Origin: Endozoicomonas_A sp049275935
Lineage (GTDB): Bacteria > Pseudomonadota > Gammaproteobacteria > Pseudomonadales > Endozoicomonadaceae
Direction of reading: 5' to 3'
Length of the DNA stretch: 64,000 bases
Assembly: GCF_049275935.1 (NCBI RefSeq)
Contig: NZ_CP184830.1
Span: forward strand, 1,302,001 to 1,366,000
Positions within the stretch are counted from its first letter, which is position 1. The number at the start of each line of letters is the position of its first letter. Made by a program: the position numbers and the translations under genes. The notes beneath the pieces were generated by a model, which was given only the letters and a program-made list of their open reading frames with translations, was not told the DNA's origin and made no database searches. Shown here piece after piece: positions 39,068-47,133 of this stretch.

Positions 39068-39144
39068 TGGCGTGCTCAGTAGGATTCGAACCCACGACCG
39101 CCTGGTTCGTAGCCAGGTACTCTATCCAGCTGAGCTACGAGCGC
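39068..39144 (-). tRNA. tRNA-Arg(ACG), copy 1, with acceptor-stem mismatch
   Basis: The minus strand folds as a 77-nt tRNA with encoded CCA. The anticodon stem CCTGG/CCAGG encloses CTACGAA, giving anticodon ACG. D arm and T loop (GGTTCGAATCC) are standard. Compared with the second copy, this one has changes that leave position 2-71 as C-A, make 7-66 a G-T wobble and put a wobble in the T stem. It is probably still a tRNA but may be poorly functional. Confidence 0.92.
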
Positions 39145-39243
39145 GTAATGCTAACTTGTTCACTGGCGGTGGGCGGGGAACCTTCAGCATATTTTTCTGA
39201 TAGTGCCCCGCCACCTTTTTATTTTCTCAAGAACCAGAAATAA

Positions 39244-39720
39244 TCATAACCCATCATTAGCCCTTCTATTCTGAAATCTACTACCCATCAAGAAAGCGGC
39301 TAGATAGAGCACTGCCTCAAAAATATTCACTAGTAGGCTCACAATAACCACTATATGGATGGTTGCAAAAAGTAAGCTCCCCCTCCCTCTTAGTTTAAGG
39401 ACTAAAGGAGCAAAAAAGAACAATAATGCAGAAATTGGAATAATTAACAGCTTTACAAATACTGTTTGGCCAACAACTTTATTTACTGACTCTTTTTTAT
39501 TCAACTCTTCGATAAAAGCGTTAGACCTATCTGTAAGTTTTTGAAATTCCTCTTCTGTAAGAGAATCTTTTTTTTCTATATCACGGTAGTACTGTCTATA
39601 GTCATCAGTGACAAATGACATATCTGGCTTACTAAATCTTTCGTTAGCAACAGATAGTAAAACTGTAAACACTAACAACAGAAAGCACTTCCATAAATTT
39701 ACTGATGAATCAGACTGCAT
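39244..39720 (-). CDS. Membrane protein, possible immunity partner
   Basis: About 158 aa with an N-terminal hydrophobic helix (LWKCFLLLVFTVLLSVA), a charged middle of some 60 residues rich in Lys/Glu (a likely periplasmic or coiled segment), and two further hydrophobic helices (VFVKLLIIPISALLFFFAPL; FATIHIVVIVSLLVNIF). No family recognised. It begins inside the end of the upstream truncated gene (22-bp overlap from ATG 39720; ATG 39732 is an alternative), an arrangement typical of a toxin tip and its immunity gene. The second tRNA-Arg has a similar membrane protein in the same position. Codon use is A/T-rich compared with the core genes. Immunity function is an inference. Confidence 0.55.
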   Translation of the reverse strand: MQSDSSVNLWKCFLLLVFTVLLSVANERFSKPDMSFVTDDYRQYYRDIEKKDSLTEEEFQKLTDRSNAFIEELNKKESVNKVVGQTVFVKLLIIPISALLFFFAPLVLKLRGRGSLLFATIHIVVIVSLLVNIFEAVLYLAAFLMGSRFQNRRANDGL

Positions 39721-40145
39721 GATATTGGGCATAATGTATAGTCTACTTGTTTTGTATCTGTTACTAGACCGGTTGGCCGCCACTCATGTCTACCTGTTGG
39801 AACAGGGTCGCTGATCGAAAGCAGTGTTTCATCATAGTCACTTAATGAACGCATTCTATGTTCATAGTACTTTGTGACCTCAACCTGCTCCCACATTTCA
39901 TATTCGCCGTAGTGCTGAATTTTAGCTTGATAATCTAAATTAAGGGCTCTACCTAGTACGATATCCGCTGCATAAGCTACTGCACCAAGAACATCATCCA
40001 AGTCCCCCCATTTCGGATCACCATATTTATCGGTCATAGTCACATTTTTACCATCAACAAACTTTCTTCTCCATTTTGTTTCCTTTACTTCTGAAAAGCT
40101 GTGCGTTTCTTTGTAGTGTCGTTCATCATTAAGAGAGAAAAATGG
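39699..40145 (-). pseudogene. 3' fragment of a larger gene, toxin-tip-like, cut by a Y1 element
   Basis: The frame reads backwards from the stop at 39699 through about 149 codons into the end of the Y1 transposase element near 40150, without its own start signal other than a GTG at 40043. The chain has a charged start (NDERHYKETHSFSEVKETKW), a DDVLGAVAYAADIVLGRAL helix and a polar C-terminus. No family recognised. Its position before a putative immunity gene, parallel to the Rhs tip at 47127-48557, suggests the variable C-terminal domain of a polymorphic toxin. The missing upstream part is not elsewhere in the window. Confidence 0.45.
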
Positions 40146-40149
40146 AAAA

Positions 40150-41462
40150 ATAGGACATCCATATAAAATAAACCCTAATAAACACTGCCCAAAAGCCGTG
40201 AGCCCAGCAATCCATTAAGCCCTGACAACCTCTCAAATGAGGATATTAATCGTTTACCATAACAAACAACAAGCGAATCACTCAAAAAGGGGAAAAATCA
40301 GAAACAGCAGAGCTCCCCAGATGACAGGAGCAACAAATTAACAACGGAAAAGTCAGGCAATCAGCTTACGCCATGAAACAAACGACTACAGGTAAACAAC
40401 CCCCGTATCCATTTCTGCCCCATTTCCCGAGCAAAAGTCTTCATGGCTTCCAGCCTGCCCACTGCGCGATAGAAGCGGTTATTCCATCTCATGGTTTTGA
40501 GCCATTCATTTGAATCAATTTCCAGTTGGCTCAGAATGGGTGGGATATCTGAAGGGATTGAACCTTTCTTATCAGATCGGACTGCACGCCCACTCCAGTC
40601 AACCAGCTCAAGATAATCGTGAAGTATATAAGGCAACGCCTTAGCCGGATTTTGCCCCTGTGATCGAAAAGGCATAAGGGTGACTGGCTGCTTTCGGGTA
40701 TCAGAACCTGCCAAATTTTCAATTCGTTCCTGAATCGACGTGTAGTCTGATCCTTCTGGAGTTTCCGACATTTCGGCACGGAGCGGATTCAGGTCAACAT
40801 AGGCCATGCAGGTTAACAATGCTGCCTCATCCAACAACGCCTGACTTTTAAACCGTCCTTCCCAGAAGCGACCTTTGCAGTCATCTTCCTAGTTAGCCTC
40901 ACGGGCAAGATATTCGTTCAGGCAACGCATGAACCAGCTGATATTCGTTAAACGATTTCGATATTCTTCAGCAAATTCGTCCACACGAGTCAGTTCCGAG
41001 TGACTCAGCTGGTCAGCAGCAAGATACCTCTGAACCAGAAGCGGCCCTGTGAAAAGCCTTGTCCATCGACTCAAAATTTCATCTCTTGCCCACTCTCTGG
41101 CAGGTTTCTCATTGATATGCAAAACCACATGGTAGTGATTAGACATAACAGCATAGGCACAGACTTCTATAGAAAAGATTGAAACCAGTTCCCTCAGCTT
41201 ATCTACAACCCACTGCCGACGATGCTCGTAGTTTTTGCCCGTTAAATAATCCTCTCCACACAAATACGCCCTGCGTACGCATCGAGCTATACAGTGATAA
41301 TAAGGCGTGGAACCTGGGTCGATCAAAGAACTTCGTGCACGGGTCATAATCTCTCCTGCCGGAACTAAATATCAGCGACAGGGAAAAACTAGACTAGCTA
41401 GCTTGTTTGTCAAATATAAGGGTGTCCTATTTTTTATCTTTGTCAAATATAAGGGTGTCCTA
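40150..41462 (-). mobile_element. Y1 (HUH) transposase element, copy 1
   Basis: One of four related copies. The ends are related inverted sequences: TAGGACATCCATATA on the left and its imperfect complement TATAAGGGTGTCCTA on the right. A subterminal inverted repeat (CCTGCCG ... CGACAGG, 41359-41386 region) lies near the right end. The transposase gene inside has a nonsense codon. The right end is duplicated in tandem. Confidence 0.8.
40361..41347 (-). pseudogene. Y1 (IS200/REP-type) transposase, copy 1, with premature stop
   Basis: Single-strand transposase of the Y1_Tnp superfamily related to REP-associated tyrosine transposases. The HUH metal motif is NHYHVVLH (residues 70-77) and the likely nucleophile is the tyrosine in LNEYLARE. 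The full gene would be about 328 aa from ATG 41347 to the stop at 40361. A CAG codon has become TAG at 40889-40891 (compare CAG in copy 2), right after the NEYLAREAN segment, so the C-terminal half is not translated. Otherwise the frame is intact, so the inactivation looks recent. Confidence 0.88.
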
Positions 41463-41469
41463 TTTTTTA
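41407..41469. repeat. 33-bp tandem duplication of the Y1 element right end
   Basis: The sequence TTGTCAAATATAAGGGTGTC followed by CTATTTTTTA occurs twice at 41407 and 41440, an exact 33-bp shift. It looks like two right ends side by side, as if one element had inserted next to an older end that later lost its body. Confidence 0.85.
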
Positions 41470-41557
41470 ACACTATTTTTTATCTTTTTTTTTTTAGAGG
41501 AGCGACATCAGTGTCGTGAAAAGGTGGTGGGTGTGGATCTGCAGACTGATAGCCGTC

Positions 41558-41851
41558 TTACGCCTGAAATGTTTCAGAGATATCCTGTCTCCCCATAATC
41601 CGAACAATCAGGACATAATCTTCCTGAATTTGGTAATAAATGGAGTGAGAACCGTACACACTCATACGGTATCCCTTGCGGATATGCTCCACTGCCGGGT
41701 AGTGAAGTGGAAAACTCGCTAATTCTGTCAAACGGGCCTGCAAGCTATCGTGGTAATGAATTGCCTGATCCAGACCAAAGTTATCAATGCCAAACTCAAG
41801 GATACGTCCTATATCCAAAGCAGCTTCATTTGATAGCTTATAACTCGCCAT
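41558..41851 (-). CDS. parE: ParE/RelE superfamily toxin
   Basis: A 97-aa protein with the ParE fold pattern: an N-terminal strand YKLSNEAALDIGRILEFGID, two helices with LDQAIHYHDSLQARL, a FPLHYPAVEHIRKGYRMS segment, and a C-terminal pair of strands (SIYYQIQEDYVLIVRIMGR followed by QD). ParE toxins poison DNA gyrase; RelE relatives cut mRNA at the ribosome. The start at 41851 overlaps the ParD gene end by 14 bp, the usual antitoxin-first order. It lies between two Y1 elements. Confidence 0.85.
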   Translation of the reverse strand: MASYKLSNEAALDIGRILEFGIDNFGLDQAIHYHDSLQARLTELASFPLHYPAVEHIRKGYRMSVYGSHSIYYQIQEDYVLIVRIMGRQDISETFQA

Positions 41852-42089
41852 TTTTACGTTTTCGCTCCAGTACCTGGGTCACTATGTCTTCAGGAGTTAA
41901 TTCGCTGATACCACTGTTTTCTCCTTTGATCAGTGCTTCACGAATCGCTTCAAGTTCACTTTTTCTGGATCGGGCTTGTCTGATCAGGTCATTAATGACA
42001 TCGCTTTTACTACTGTATTCTTTGCTGTCAACCTGAGCCTTGAGCCACTCATCGTTGGGCTCGGTAAACGTGATGCTCTGTCTGGGCAT
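41838..42089 (-). CDS. parD: ParD-type antitoxin
   Basis: About 83 aa. The N-terminus forms the ribbon-helix-helix DNA-binding part: QSITFTEPNDEWLKAQV (beta strand and helix A), then EYSSKSDVINDLIRQARSR (helix B). The C-terminal half is an acidic and basic helix that would wrap the toxin. I chose ATG 42089 because GGAGAGA lies just upstream; an earlier in-frame start at 42110 adds seven residues without a better ribosome site. It is first in the pair and probably represses its own promoter in the A/T-rich region just upstream (42090-42130). Confidence 0.85.
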   Translation of the reverse strand: MPRQSITFTEPNDEWLKAQVDSKEYSSKSDVINDLIRQARSRKSELEAIREALIKGENSGISELTPEDIVTQVLERKRKNGEL

Positions 42090-42208
42090 GAGACTCTCTC
42101 CTTGGTTCATATATGCACCATATTAGCACCAAAAAAGAAAAGTGCACCTCGTTTATCACACAGATTTTGTATTGCCCATCAAAAAGGAACACGTGGAAAT
42201 TTTAGCGA

Positions 42209-42790
42209 CTAGCCCGCCAGATCCAGTTGCATGAAAGAACTCAGCCCATTCCCTGAAATCGACGTATCCGCCAGCACATCGACTTGTAGGGGAATGCTGG
42301 CGAAGTCATCCGAGATAAAGCCCAGATTCTGTACCGGAGAGAACTTCACTCGATGTACTCTGATATTGAAGGGCAACCCCTCCTGAGCATCATTCAACCC
42401 TTTCATAAACAAGGTAAACTCTCGCCCGGACTCTACGAGGGCTTGTACCGTATTAGCCTTAAGTGGGGTGTAACTGACCTTGATGCCCTGGTCATCAATA
42501 CCACCACCTTCAATGACCTGAATGCCAGATTTCATCAGTTGGTGGTCGTCACCTTCTACCAATACGGTATCCGGGCTGTCTTTTACCGTAATGGTCTGAT
42601 CCAAATCAGGTAAATGCTCAAAAGGAATCAATTCACCCGCCACACCAAAGGTTTCTTGCGCTTCATCAGTCACCGGCGAGAAGCCTCAATAACACTGCCT
42701 CGAAGTGCCAGGGAGATATTACCAGCGGTAAAATCATGAGCTACCAGATTGGCAGTAATGCCCGAGACCCGACTGATAACATTGTGATAA
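42209..42790 (-). pseudogene. Phage tail-tube-like protein fragment with frameshift
   Basis: Read on the minus strand from 42790, a frame gives VISRVSGITANLVAHDF, then AGNISLALRGSVIEAS, and hits a stop; a one-base shift near 42680 continues as SPVTDEAQETFGVAGELIPF, PDLDQTITVKDS and a long C-terminal part to 42209. The pattern (NISLALRGSV, PVTDEAQ, IPFEHLPDLDQTITV) is like a siphophage tail tube or major tail protein. The 5' part is cut off by the end of Y1 copy 2. It belongs with tail genes like those at the right edge of the window but lies some 17 kb away. Family call is from memory and moderate. Confidence 0.6.
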
Positions 42791-42800
42791 AAAATAAAAA

Positions 42801-44119
42801 ATAGGACATCCAAAAAATAGGACATCCATATAAAAAAAATAGGACATCCATATAAAATAAACCGTAATAAACACCGCCCAAAAGCCGCGAGCCCAACAGT
42901 CCATTAAGCTCTGACAGCCACTCAAATGAGGATATTAATTGTTTATCAAAACAAACAACAAGCGAATCACTCAAAAAGAGGAAAAGTCAGAAATAGCAGA
43001 GCTCCCCAGATGACAGGAGCAACAAATAACAACGGAAAAGTCGGGCAACCAGCTTACGCCATGAAATAAACGACTACAGGTAAACAACCCCTGTACCCAT
43101 TGCCGCCCCATTTCCCGAGCAAAAGTCTTCATGGCTTCCAGCCTGCCCACTGCGCGATAGAAGCGGTTATTCCATCTCATGGTTTTGAGCCATTCATTTG
43201 AATCAATTTCCAGTTGGCTCAGAATGGGTGGGATATCTGAAGGGATTGAACCTTTCTTATCAGATCGGACTGCACGCCCACTCCAGTCAACCAGCTCAAG
43301 ATAATCGTGAAGTATATAAGGCAACGCCTTAGCCGGATTTTGCCCCTGTGATCGAAAAGGCATAAGGGTGACTGGCTGCTTTCGGGTATCAGAACCTGCC
43401 AAATTTTCAATTCGTTCCTGAATCGACGTGTAGTCTGATCCTTCTGGAGTTTCCGACATTTCGGCACGGAGCGGATTCAGGTCAACATAGGCCATGCAGG
43501 TTAACAATGCTGCCTCATCCAACAACGCCTGACTTTTAAACCGTCCTTCCCAGAAGCGACCTTTGCAGTCATCTTCCTGGTTAGCCTCACGGGCAAGATA
43601 TTCGTTCAGGCAACGCATGAACCAGCTGATATTCGTTAAACGATTTCGATATTCTTCAGCAAATTCGTCCACACGAGTCAGTTCCGAGTGACTCAGCTGG
43701 TCAGCAGCAAGATACCTCTGAACCAGAAGCGGCCCTGTGAAAAGCCTTGTCCATCGACTCAAAATTTCATCTCTTGCCCACTCTCTGGCAGGTTTCTCAT
43801 TGATATGCAAAACCACATGGTAGTGATTAGACATAACAGCATAGGCACAGACTTCTATAGAAAAGATTGAAACCAGTTCCCTCAGCTTATCTACAACCCA
43901 CTGCCGACGATGCTCGTAGTTCTTGCCCGTCAAATAATCCTCTCCACACAAATACGCTCTGCACACGCATCAAGCTGTACAGTGATAATAAGGCGTGGAA
44001 CCTGGGTCGATCAAAGAACTTCGTGCACAGGAATAACCTCTCCTGCCGGAACTAAATATCAGCGACAGGGAAAAACTGGGCAAGCTGGCTTATTTGTCAA
44101 ATATAAGGGTGTTCTTTTT
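42801..44119 (-). mobile_element. Y1 transposase element, copy 2, with triplicated left end
   Basis: Very similar to copy 1 through most of its length. The left end signal ATAGGACATCC occurs three times in a row (42801, 42817, 42839). The right end TATAAGGGTGTTC stops near 44115. Its transposase gene is inactivated. Confidence 0.8.
42971..44030 (-). pseudogene. Y1 transposase, copy 2, start codon lost and early stop
   Basis: Homologous to copy 1 from about 44030 downward. The ATG is destroyed by a small deletion (GTGCACAGGAATAACC here against GTGCACGGGTCATAATC in copy 1), and a TGA sits in place of the arginine codon in the ARCVRR segment. From there the frame is intact, with the HUH motif and the CAG that is a stop in copy 1, and runs past the normal end because TGA has become TGG. 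It cannot make a full transposase. Confidence 0.85.
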
Positions 44120-44139
44120 TCTTTATTGCATAACATTAA

Positions 44140-44159
44140 TAGACTAGTATACTGGTCTA
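44140..44159. promoter_or_regulatory. Palindromic operator upstream of phd-vapC pair
   Basis: TAGACTAGTATACTGGTCTA is a 20-bp palindrome with a single mismatched pair, centred on AGTATACT, 28 bp upstream of the antitoxin start. Phd/YefM antitoxins repress their own promoters through such sites. Position and symmetry are seen; binding is inferred. Confidence 0.6.
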
Positions 44160-44187
44160 TATAAACCAAAAAAAAGAGGCTACTCAA

Positions 44188-44427
44188 ATGCTTGAAGAAA
44201 TTGGCTCTTATGATGCCAAAACCAAACTCCCAGAAATTCTTCGCCGTGTTGAGGCTGGAGAAGCTTTTACTATAACAAACCGTGGCAAACCGATTGCTGA
44301 CCTCATCCCCAGTCGAGCAAAAAGTCGTTTGAAGGCTCAAGCAGCCATCAATAATCTACTAAAGATGAAGAAGCCAACAATATCTGATGTAGATTTGAAA
44401 GCTCTTCGTGAAGAAGGTCGCAGATGA
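44188..44427 (+). CDS. Phd/YefM family antitoxin
   Basis: A 79-aa protein with the Phd/YefM pattern: EEIGSYDAKTKLPEILRRVE, then GEAFTITNRGKPIADLIP, the strand-turn-strand that dimerises and binds DNA, followed by a basic helix and a C-terminal toxin-wrapping part (ISDVDLKALREEGRR). GAGG at 44176-44179 precedes ATG 44188. The last codon overlaps the start of the toxin gene (ATGA). An operator-like palindrome lies upstream. The pair sits between Y1 copy 2 and the remnant copy 3. Confidence 0.9.
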   Translation: MLEEIGSYDAKTKLPEILRRVEAGEAFTITNRGKPIADLIPSRAKSRLKAQAAINNLLKMKKPTISDVDLKALREEGRR

Positions 44428-44855
44428 AGACAGACTTCGTGTTGGACAATTCTGTAACAATGCGCTGGCTATTGAAAACAGAAGATACTTCTGATCAGCA
44501 GTATGCCGAAGATGTTATGGCAGCACTGGCTTCGGTTGATGCAATTGTCCCAAATCTCTGGCATCTGGAAGTGTGTAATGTAGTGTCTCGGTCAGAGCGC
44601 AGAGGTGATATAGACATTGCCCTGTCTGAAGGTTTTCTTGCTCAACTGGAAAATCTGCCTATTTTCGCCGATCCATTAACGTCTAATCAGGCGTTTAGTC
44701 GAACACTGGGGCTTGCCAGAAATTACAATCTCAGTAGTTATGATGCAGCCTATTTAGAATTGGCTATTCGTGAAGGACTGCCACTTGCTACTCTGGATGA
44801 TGCACTAGCGAAAGCTGCAAAAAAAGCAAATGTGAAGCTATATCTCGAAGGTTAA
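44424..44855 (+). CDS. vapC: VapC-type PIN-domain toxin
   Basis: A 143-aa PIN-domain ribonuclease. The acidic active-site residues are visible: D in FVLDNSVTMRWLL, E in WHLEVCNVV, and D in NYNLSSYDAAYLELA with a further LATLDDALAKAA. VapC toxins cut tRNA or rRNA and are held by the antitoxin encoded just upstream. The start overlaps the antitoxin stop by 4 bp (ATGA), so translation is coupled. All core residues are present, so the toxin should be active. Confidence 0.9.
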   Translation: MKTDFVLDNSVTMRWLLKTEDTSDQQYAEDVMAALASVDAIVPNLWHLEVCNVVSRSERRGDIDIALSEGFLAQLENLPIFADPLTSNQAFSRTLGLARNYNLSSYDAAYLELAIREGLPLATLDDALAKAAKKANVKLYLEG

Positions 44856-44875
44856 GGCTGATTATGTTCCGCAAC

Positions 44876-45397
44876 AACCCAAAAGCCGCGAGCCCAGCAG
44901 TCCATTAAGCCCTGACAGCCTCTCAAATGAGGATATTAATCGTTTACCATAACAAACAACAAGCGAATCACTTAAAAAGGGGAAAAATCAGAAATAGCAG
45001 AGTTCCCCAGATGACAGGAGCAACAAACTAACAACGGAAAAGTCGGACAATCAGCTTACGCCATGAAAATAAACGACTACAGGTAAACAACCCCTGTACC
45101 CATTGCTGCCCCATTTCCCGAGCAAAAGTTTTCATGACTTCTAGCCTGCCCACTGCCCGATAGAAGCGGTTATTCCATCTCATGGTTTTGAGCCATTCAT
45201 TTGAATCAATTTCCAGTCGGCTCAGAATGGGTGGGATATCTGATCGGATTGAACTTTTCTTATCGGATCGGACTGCAAGCCCACTCCAGTCAACCAGCTC
45301 AAGATAATCGTAAAGTATATGAGGCAACGCCTTAGCCGGATTTTGCCCCTGTGATCGAAAAGGCATACAGCATAGGCGCAGACTTCTATAGAAAATG
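44876..45397 (-). pseudogene. Y1 element copy 3, internally deleted remnant
   Basis: The left end region (CCCAAAAGCCGCGAGCCC onward) and the last third of the transposase are present from about 44876 to 45366. The sequence then jumps directly from the AAAGGCAT of the central part to ACAGCATAGGCGCAGAC of the N-terminal part and ends at about 45397, so roughly 560 bp are missing internally and the right end is gone. A frameshift near the stop alters the C-terminus. It is the most decayed copy. Confidence 0.8.
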
Positions 45398-45475
45398 AAG
45401 CCCTTTCCCCTTGCTCTGGTCTGAGCAGAAGAAGGCTTTGGGGGTATCGGAAGATTGATTTACTCCCTCCCTGCC

Positions 45476-45799
45476 TCAAGCGACTTTGAGTGTCACTGAA
45501 AGACCCAGTTTTTGTAGCATGTCCACCAATGCATCAATGGTGAACTTGCTGGCCTTCCCTGTCATCACATCAGAGACTCTGGGTCTGCTCACATTCAACA
45601 ACCGTGCAGCTTCTTCCTGCTTCAGCTGGCGATCTCTGATGGCCTTTGTAATTTCTACCATCAGTTGAATCTTGAGATCCGCTTTAATTTTACCCTCAGC
45701 TTCCTCTTTCAGTTTCTTTGCTTCTTCAGGGGAAAAGCCCAGGTCGGCAAAAACGTTGCCACCTGTTGGTGTCGTATGTCCGATGTTCTTAATACTCAT
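45476..45799 (-). CDS. higA: HigA-type antitoxin, XRE/HTH
   Basis: A 107-aa protein whose N-terminal third is a charged extension (FSPEEAKKLKEEAEGKIK) and whose centre is a helix-turn-helix: LKQEEAARLLNVSRPRVSDV, then MTGKASKFTIDALVDMLQKLG. This is the short HigA form that pairs with Gp49-like HigB toxins. It follows the toxin gene with a 4-bp ATGA overlap, the toxin-first order typical of higBA. The product should neutralise HigB and repress the promoter upstream of it. Confidence 0.88.
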   Translation of the reverse strand: MSIKNIGHTTPTGGNVFADLGFSPEEAKKLKEEAEGKIKADLKIQLMVEITKAIRDRQLKQEEAARLLNVSRPRVSDVMTGKASKFTIDALVDMLQKLGLSVTLKVA

Positions 45800-46149
45800 C
45801 CGTCCTTCCTCCTTTTGCTCCGTTCTGCCAGAACCTGCTTGTAACGGCGAGCTGCTACTTGCTTGTCGTGCTTACTGGTTTGTTGGGTTTTCTTTTGAAA
45901 ACTGTGAAGCACGTATACAGCTTCCTCAAACTTGGCCAAATACATCACTCGAAAAGCACCACCTTCTTCCGAGATGATAATTTCCCTGACACCCGCTCCC
46001 ACTGTCTTGAAATCCTTCCAGTGTTCAGGGTCGAGATCATGCTGTACCCGGCTTAATTGATAACCCGCTTCTCGCTTGGCCATACCCAGGAATTCAAGCA
46101 GGTCTTCCAGGGAGCTACCCATCCAGAAAATCTGCTTTTCGTTATCCAA
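45796..46149 (-). CDS. higB: HigB-type toxin, Gp49-like
   Basis: A 117-aa protein of the phage-derived Gp49-like/HigB family within the RelE superfamily: IFWMGSSLEDLLEFLGMAKR, GYQLSRVQHDLDPEHWKDFK, a VGAGVREIIISEEGGAFRVM strand block and the diagnostic YVLHSFQKKTQQTSKHD segment. These toxins cut mRNA at the ribosome. The frame starts with TTG at 46149; no ATG precedes the conserved part, so TTG is the best start though its ribosome site is weak. It is followed at once by higA. Confidence 0.85.
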   Translation of the reverse strand: MDNEKQIFWMGSSLEDLLEFLGMAKREAGYQLSRVQHDLDPEHWKDFKTVGAGVREIIISEEGGAFRVMYLAKFEEAVYVLHSFQKKTQQTSKHDKQVAARRYKQVLAERSKRRKDG

Positions 46150-46514
46150 CAGCTTAGCACTCTGTATAAAATATTGTACACTTTAGAACAAATACAGTTC
46201 CTCTGTGGAGAAAAAAAGCAGTAAAAAATAATCAAAAAGTTCGCCGACAACACCCCGCCCACACCGCTATAAAAGTGCAAACCCAACACCCGTCCCAGAA
46301 ACTAAAAAACACCTGCAAATCACTGATTATAAAGAGGAAATCAAGTAACGTACTTCAAAGTAGCCGAAGTACGTTATTTAGAGAGGAGAGAGAAAAAACG
46401 GCCCAAAAATGGCCAAAAATCGGCTTTTTCAGGAATTTTCCAAGTACGCAGTTATAAGACAGGGGATGATTATCAAACAAACAGAGAGCCAGAAAAACCC
46501 ATCCCCAAAACGAC
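46150..46514. other. Intergenic region with a perfect 10-bp inverted repeat
   Basis: No gene is supported in these 365 bp. The main element is AACGTACTTC (46347-46356) paired with GAAGTACGTT (46366-46375) across a 9-base loop. It is too far from higB to be an obvious operator and has no T-run like an intrinsic terminator. The rest is A-rich and may hold the higBA promoter. Confidence 0.5.
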
Positions 46515-46540
46515 AAAAAGCCCTATAAAAATAGGGCTTT
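46515..46540 (-). terminator. Intrinsic terminator downstream of tRNA-Arg copy 2
   Basis: Identical hairpin and T-tract to that at 39035-39060, placed the same 7 bp beyond the tRNA 3' end. Confidence 0.8.
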
Positions 46541-46547
46541 CTGAAGA

Positions 46548-46624
46548 TGGCGCGCTCGGTAGGATTCGAACCTACGACCGCCTGGTTCGTAGCCAGGTAC
46601 TCTATCCAGCTGAGCTACGAGCGC
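46548..46624 (-). tRNA. tRNA-Arg(ACG), copy 2
   Basis: A 77-nt cloverleaf on the minus strand with encoded CCA and anticodon ACG in the loop CTACGAA. The acceptor stem GCGCTCG/CGAGCGC and T stem GTAGG/CCTAC pair perfectly, unlike copy 1. Flanks are shared with copy 1 from the terminator to about 40 bp beyond the 5' end. Confidence 0.96.
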
Positions 46625-46788
46625 GTAATACTAAATTGTTCACTGGCGGTGGGTGGGGAACCGCCCACAAACATTTATGATAAAAACACGATTAAACGCG
46701 CAGTATATCACCCTCAGGCTGGGAAAGAGTCTATGCAGTTTTAAAGTTTACTCCCAACCTGAAAGACTCCAGTAGCATCAGATAAAGA

Positions 46789-47133
46789 TTAGAGGAGTAA
46801 GATCATTAACAAGAAAATTATTACGCCTCCATTTACGATCAAAAAAAGTGACTTAATCAATATATGAGAGTTATTTAACTCATGCATATAAGTGCTTTTG
46901 CACAAGAATGCAGGCGGCATTATCCTATCTGTATATAAATCAACAATATATAGCTCTATTGCCAAGCTTAATATTATTGAAACAGCAAAATTATGATTTA
47001 AACTCGATATCAAAAAGGCCATCAAAGAAATAACTATAAGCCTAAAAGCATATTGAATTTTATACTTTCCAACGCATTTTTCTATGTTTTTATTAAATAT
47101 CTTACTAATTGAAGCTTCAAACACCTTTACCAT
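46789..47133 (-). CDS. Membrane protein, putative immunity partner of the Rhs tip
   Basis: A 114-aa protein with about four hydrophobic helices (YAFRLIVISLMAFLISSL; FAVSIILSLAIELYIVDLY; IKSLFLIVNGGVIIFLLMIL among them) and only short loops. No family recognised. Its start overlaps the stop of the Rhs toxin tip gene by 7 bp, the usual layout for a toxin and its cognate immunity protein. The Rhs tip is itself hydrophobic, so a membrane-acting toxin with a membrane immunity protein would fit. A/T-rich, unlike the core genes. Confidence 0.6.
   Translation of the reverse strand: MVKVFEASISKIFNKNIEKCVGKYKIQYAFRLIVISLMAFLISSLNHNFAVSIILSLAIELYIVDLYTDRIMPPAFLCKSTYMHELNNSHILIKSLFLIVNGGVIIFLLMILLL

Noticed and set aside
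42734..42974. Small hydrophobic frames containing MDVLFF/YGCPIF
   Set aside because: They are translations of the tandem Y1 left-end repeats, not genes.
46547..46744. 65-codon plus-strand protein over the second tRNA
   Set aside because: It is the antisense of tRNA-Arg, a common false gene call.
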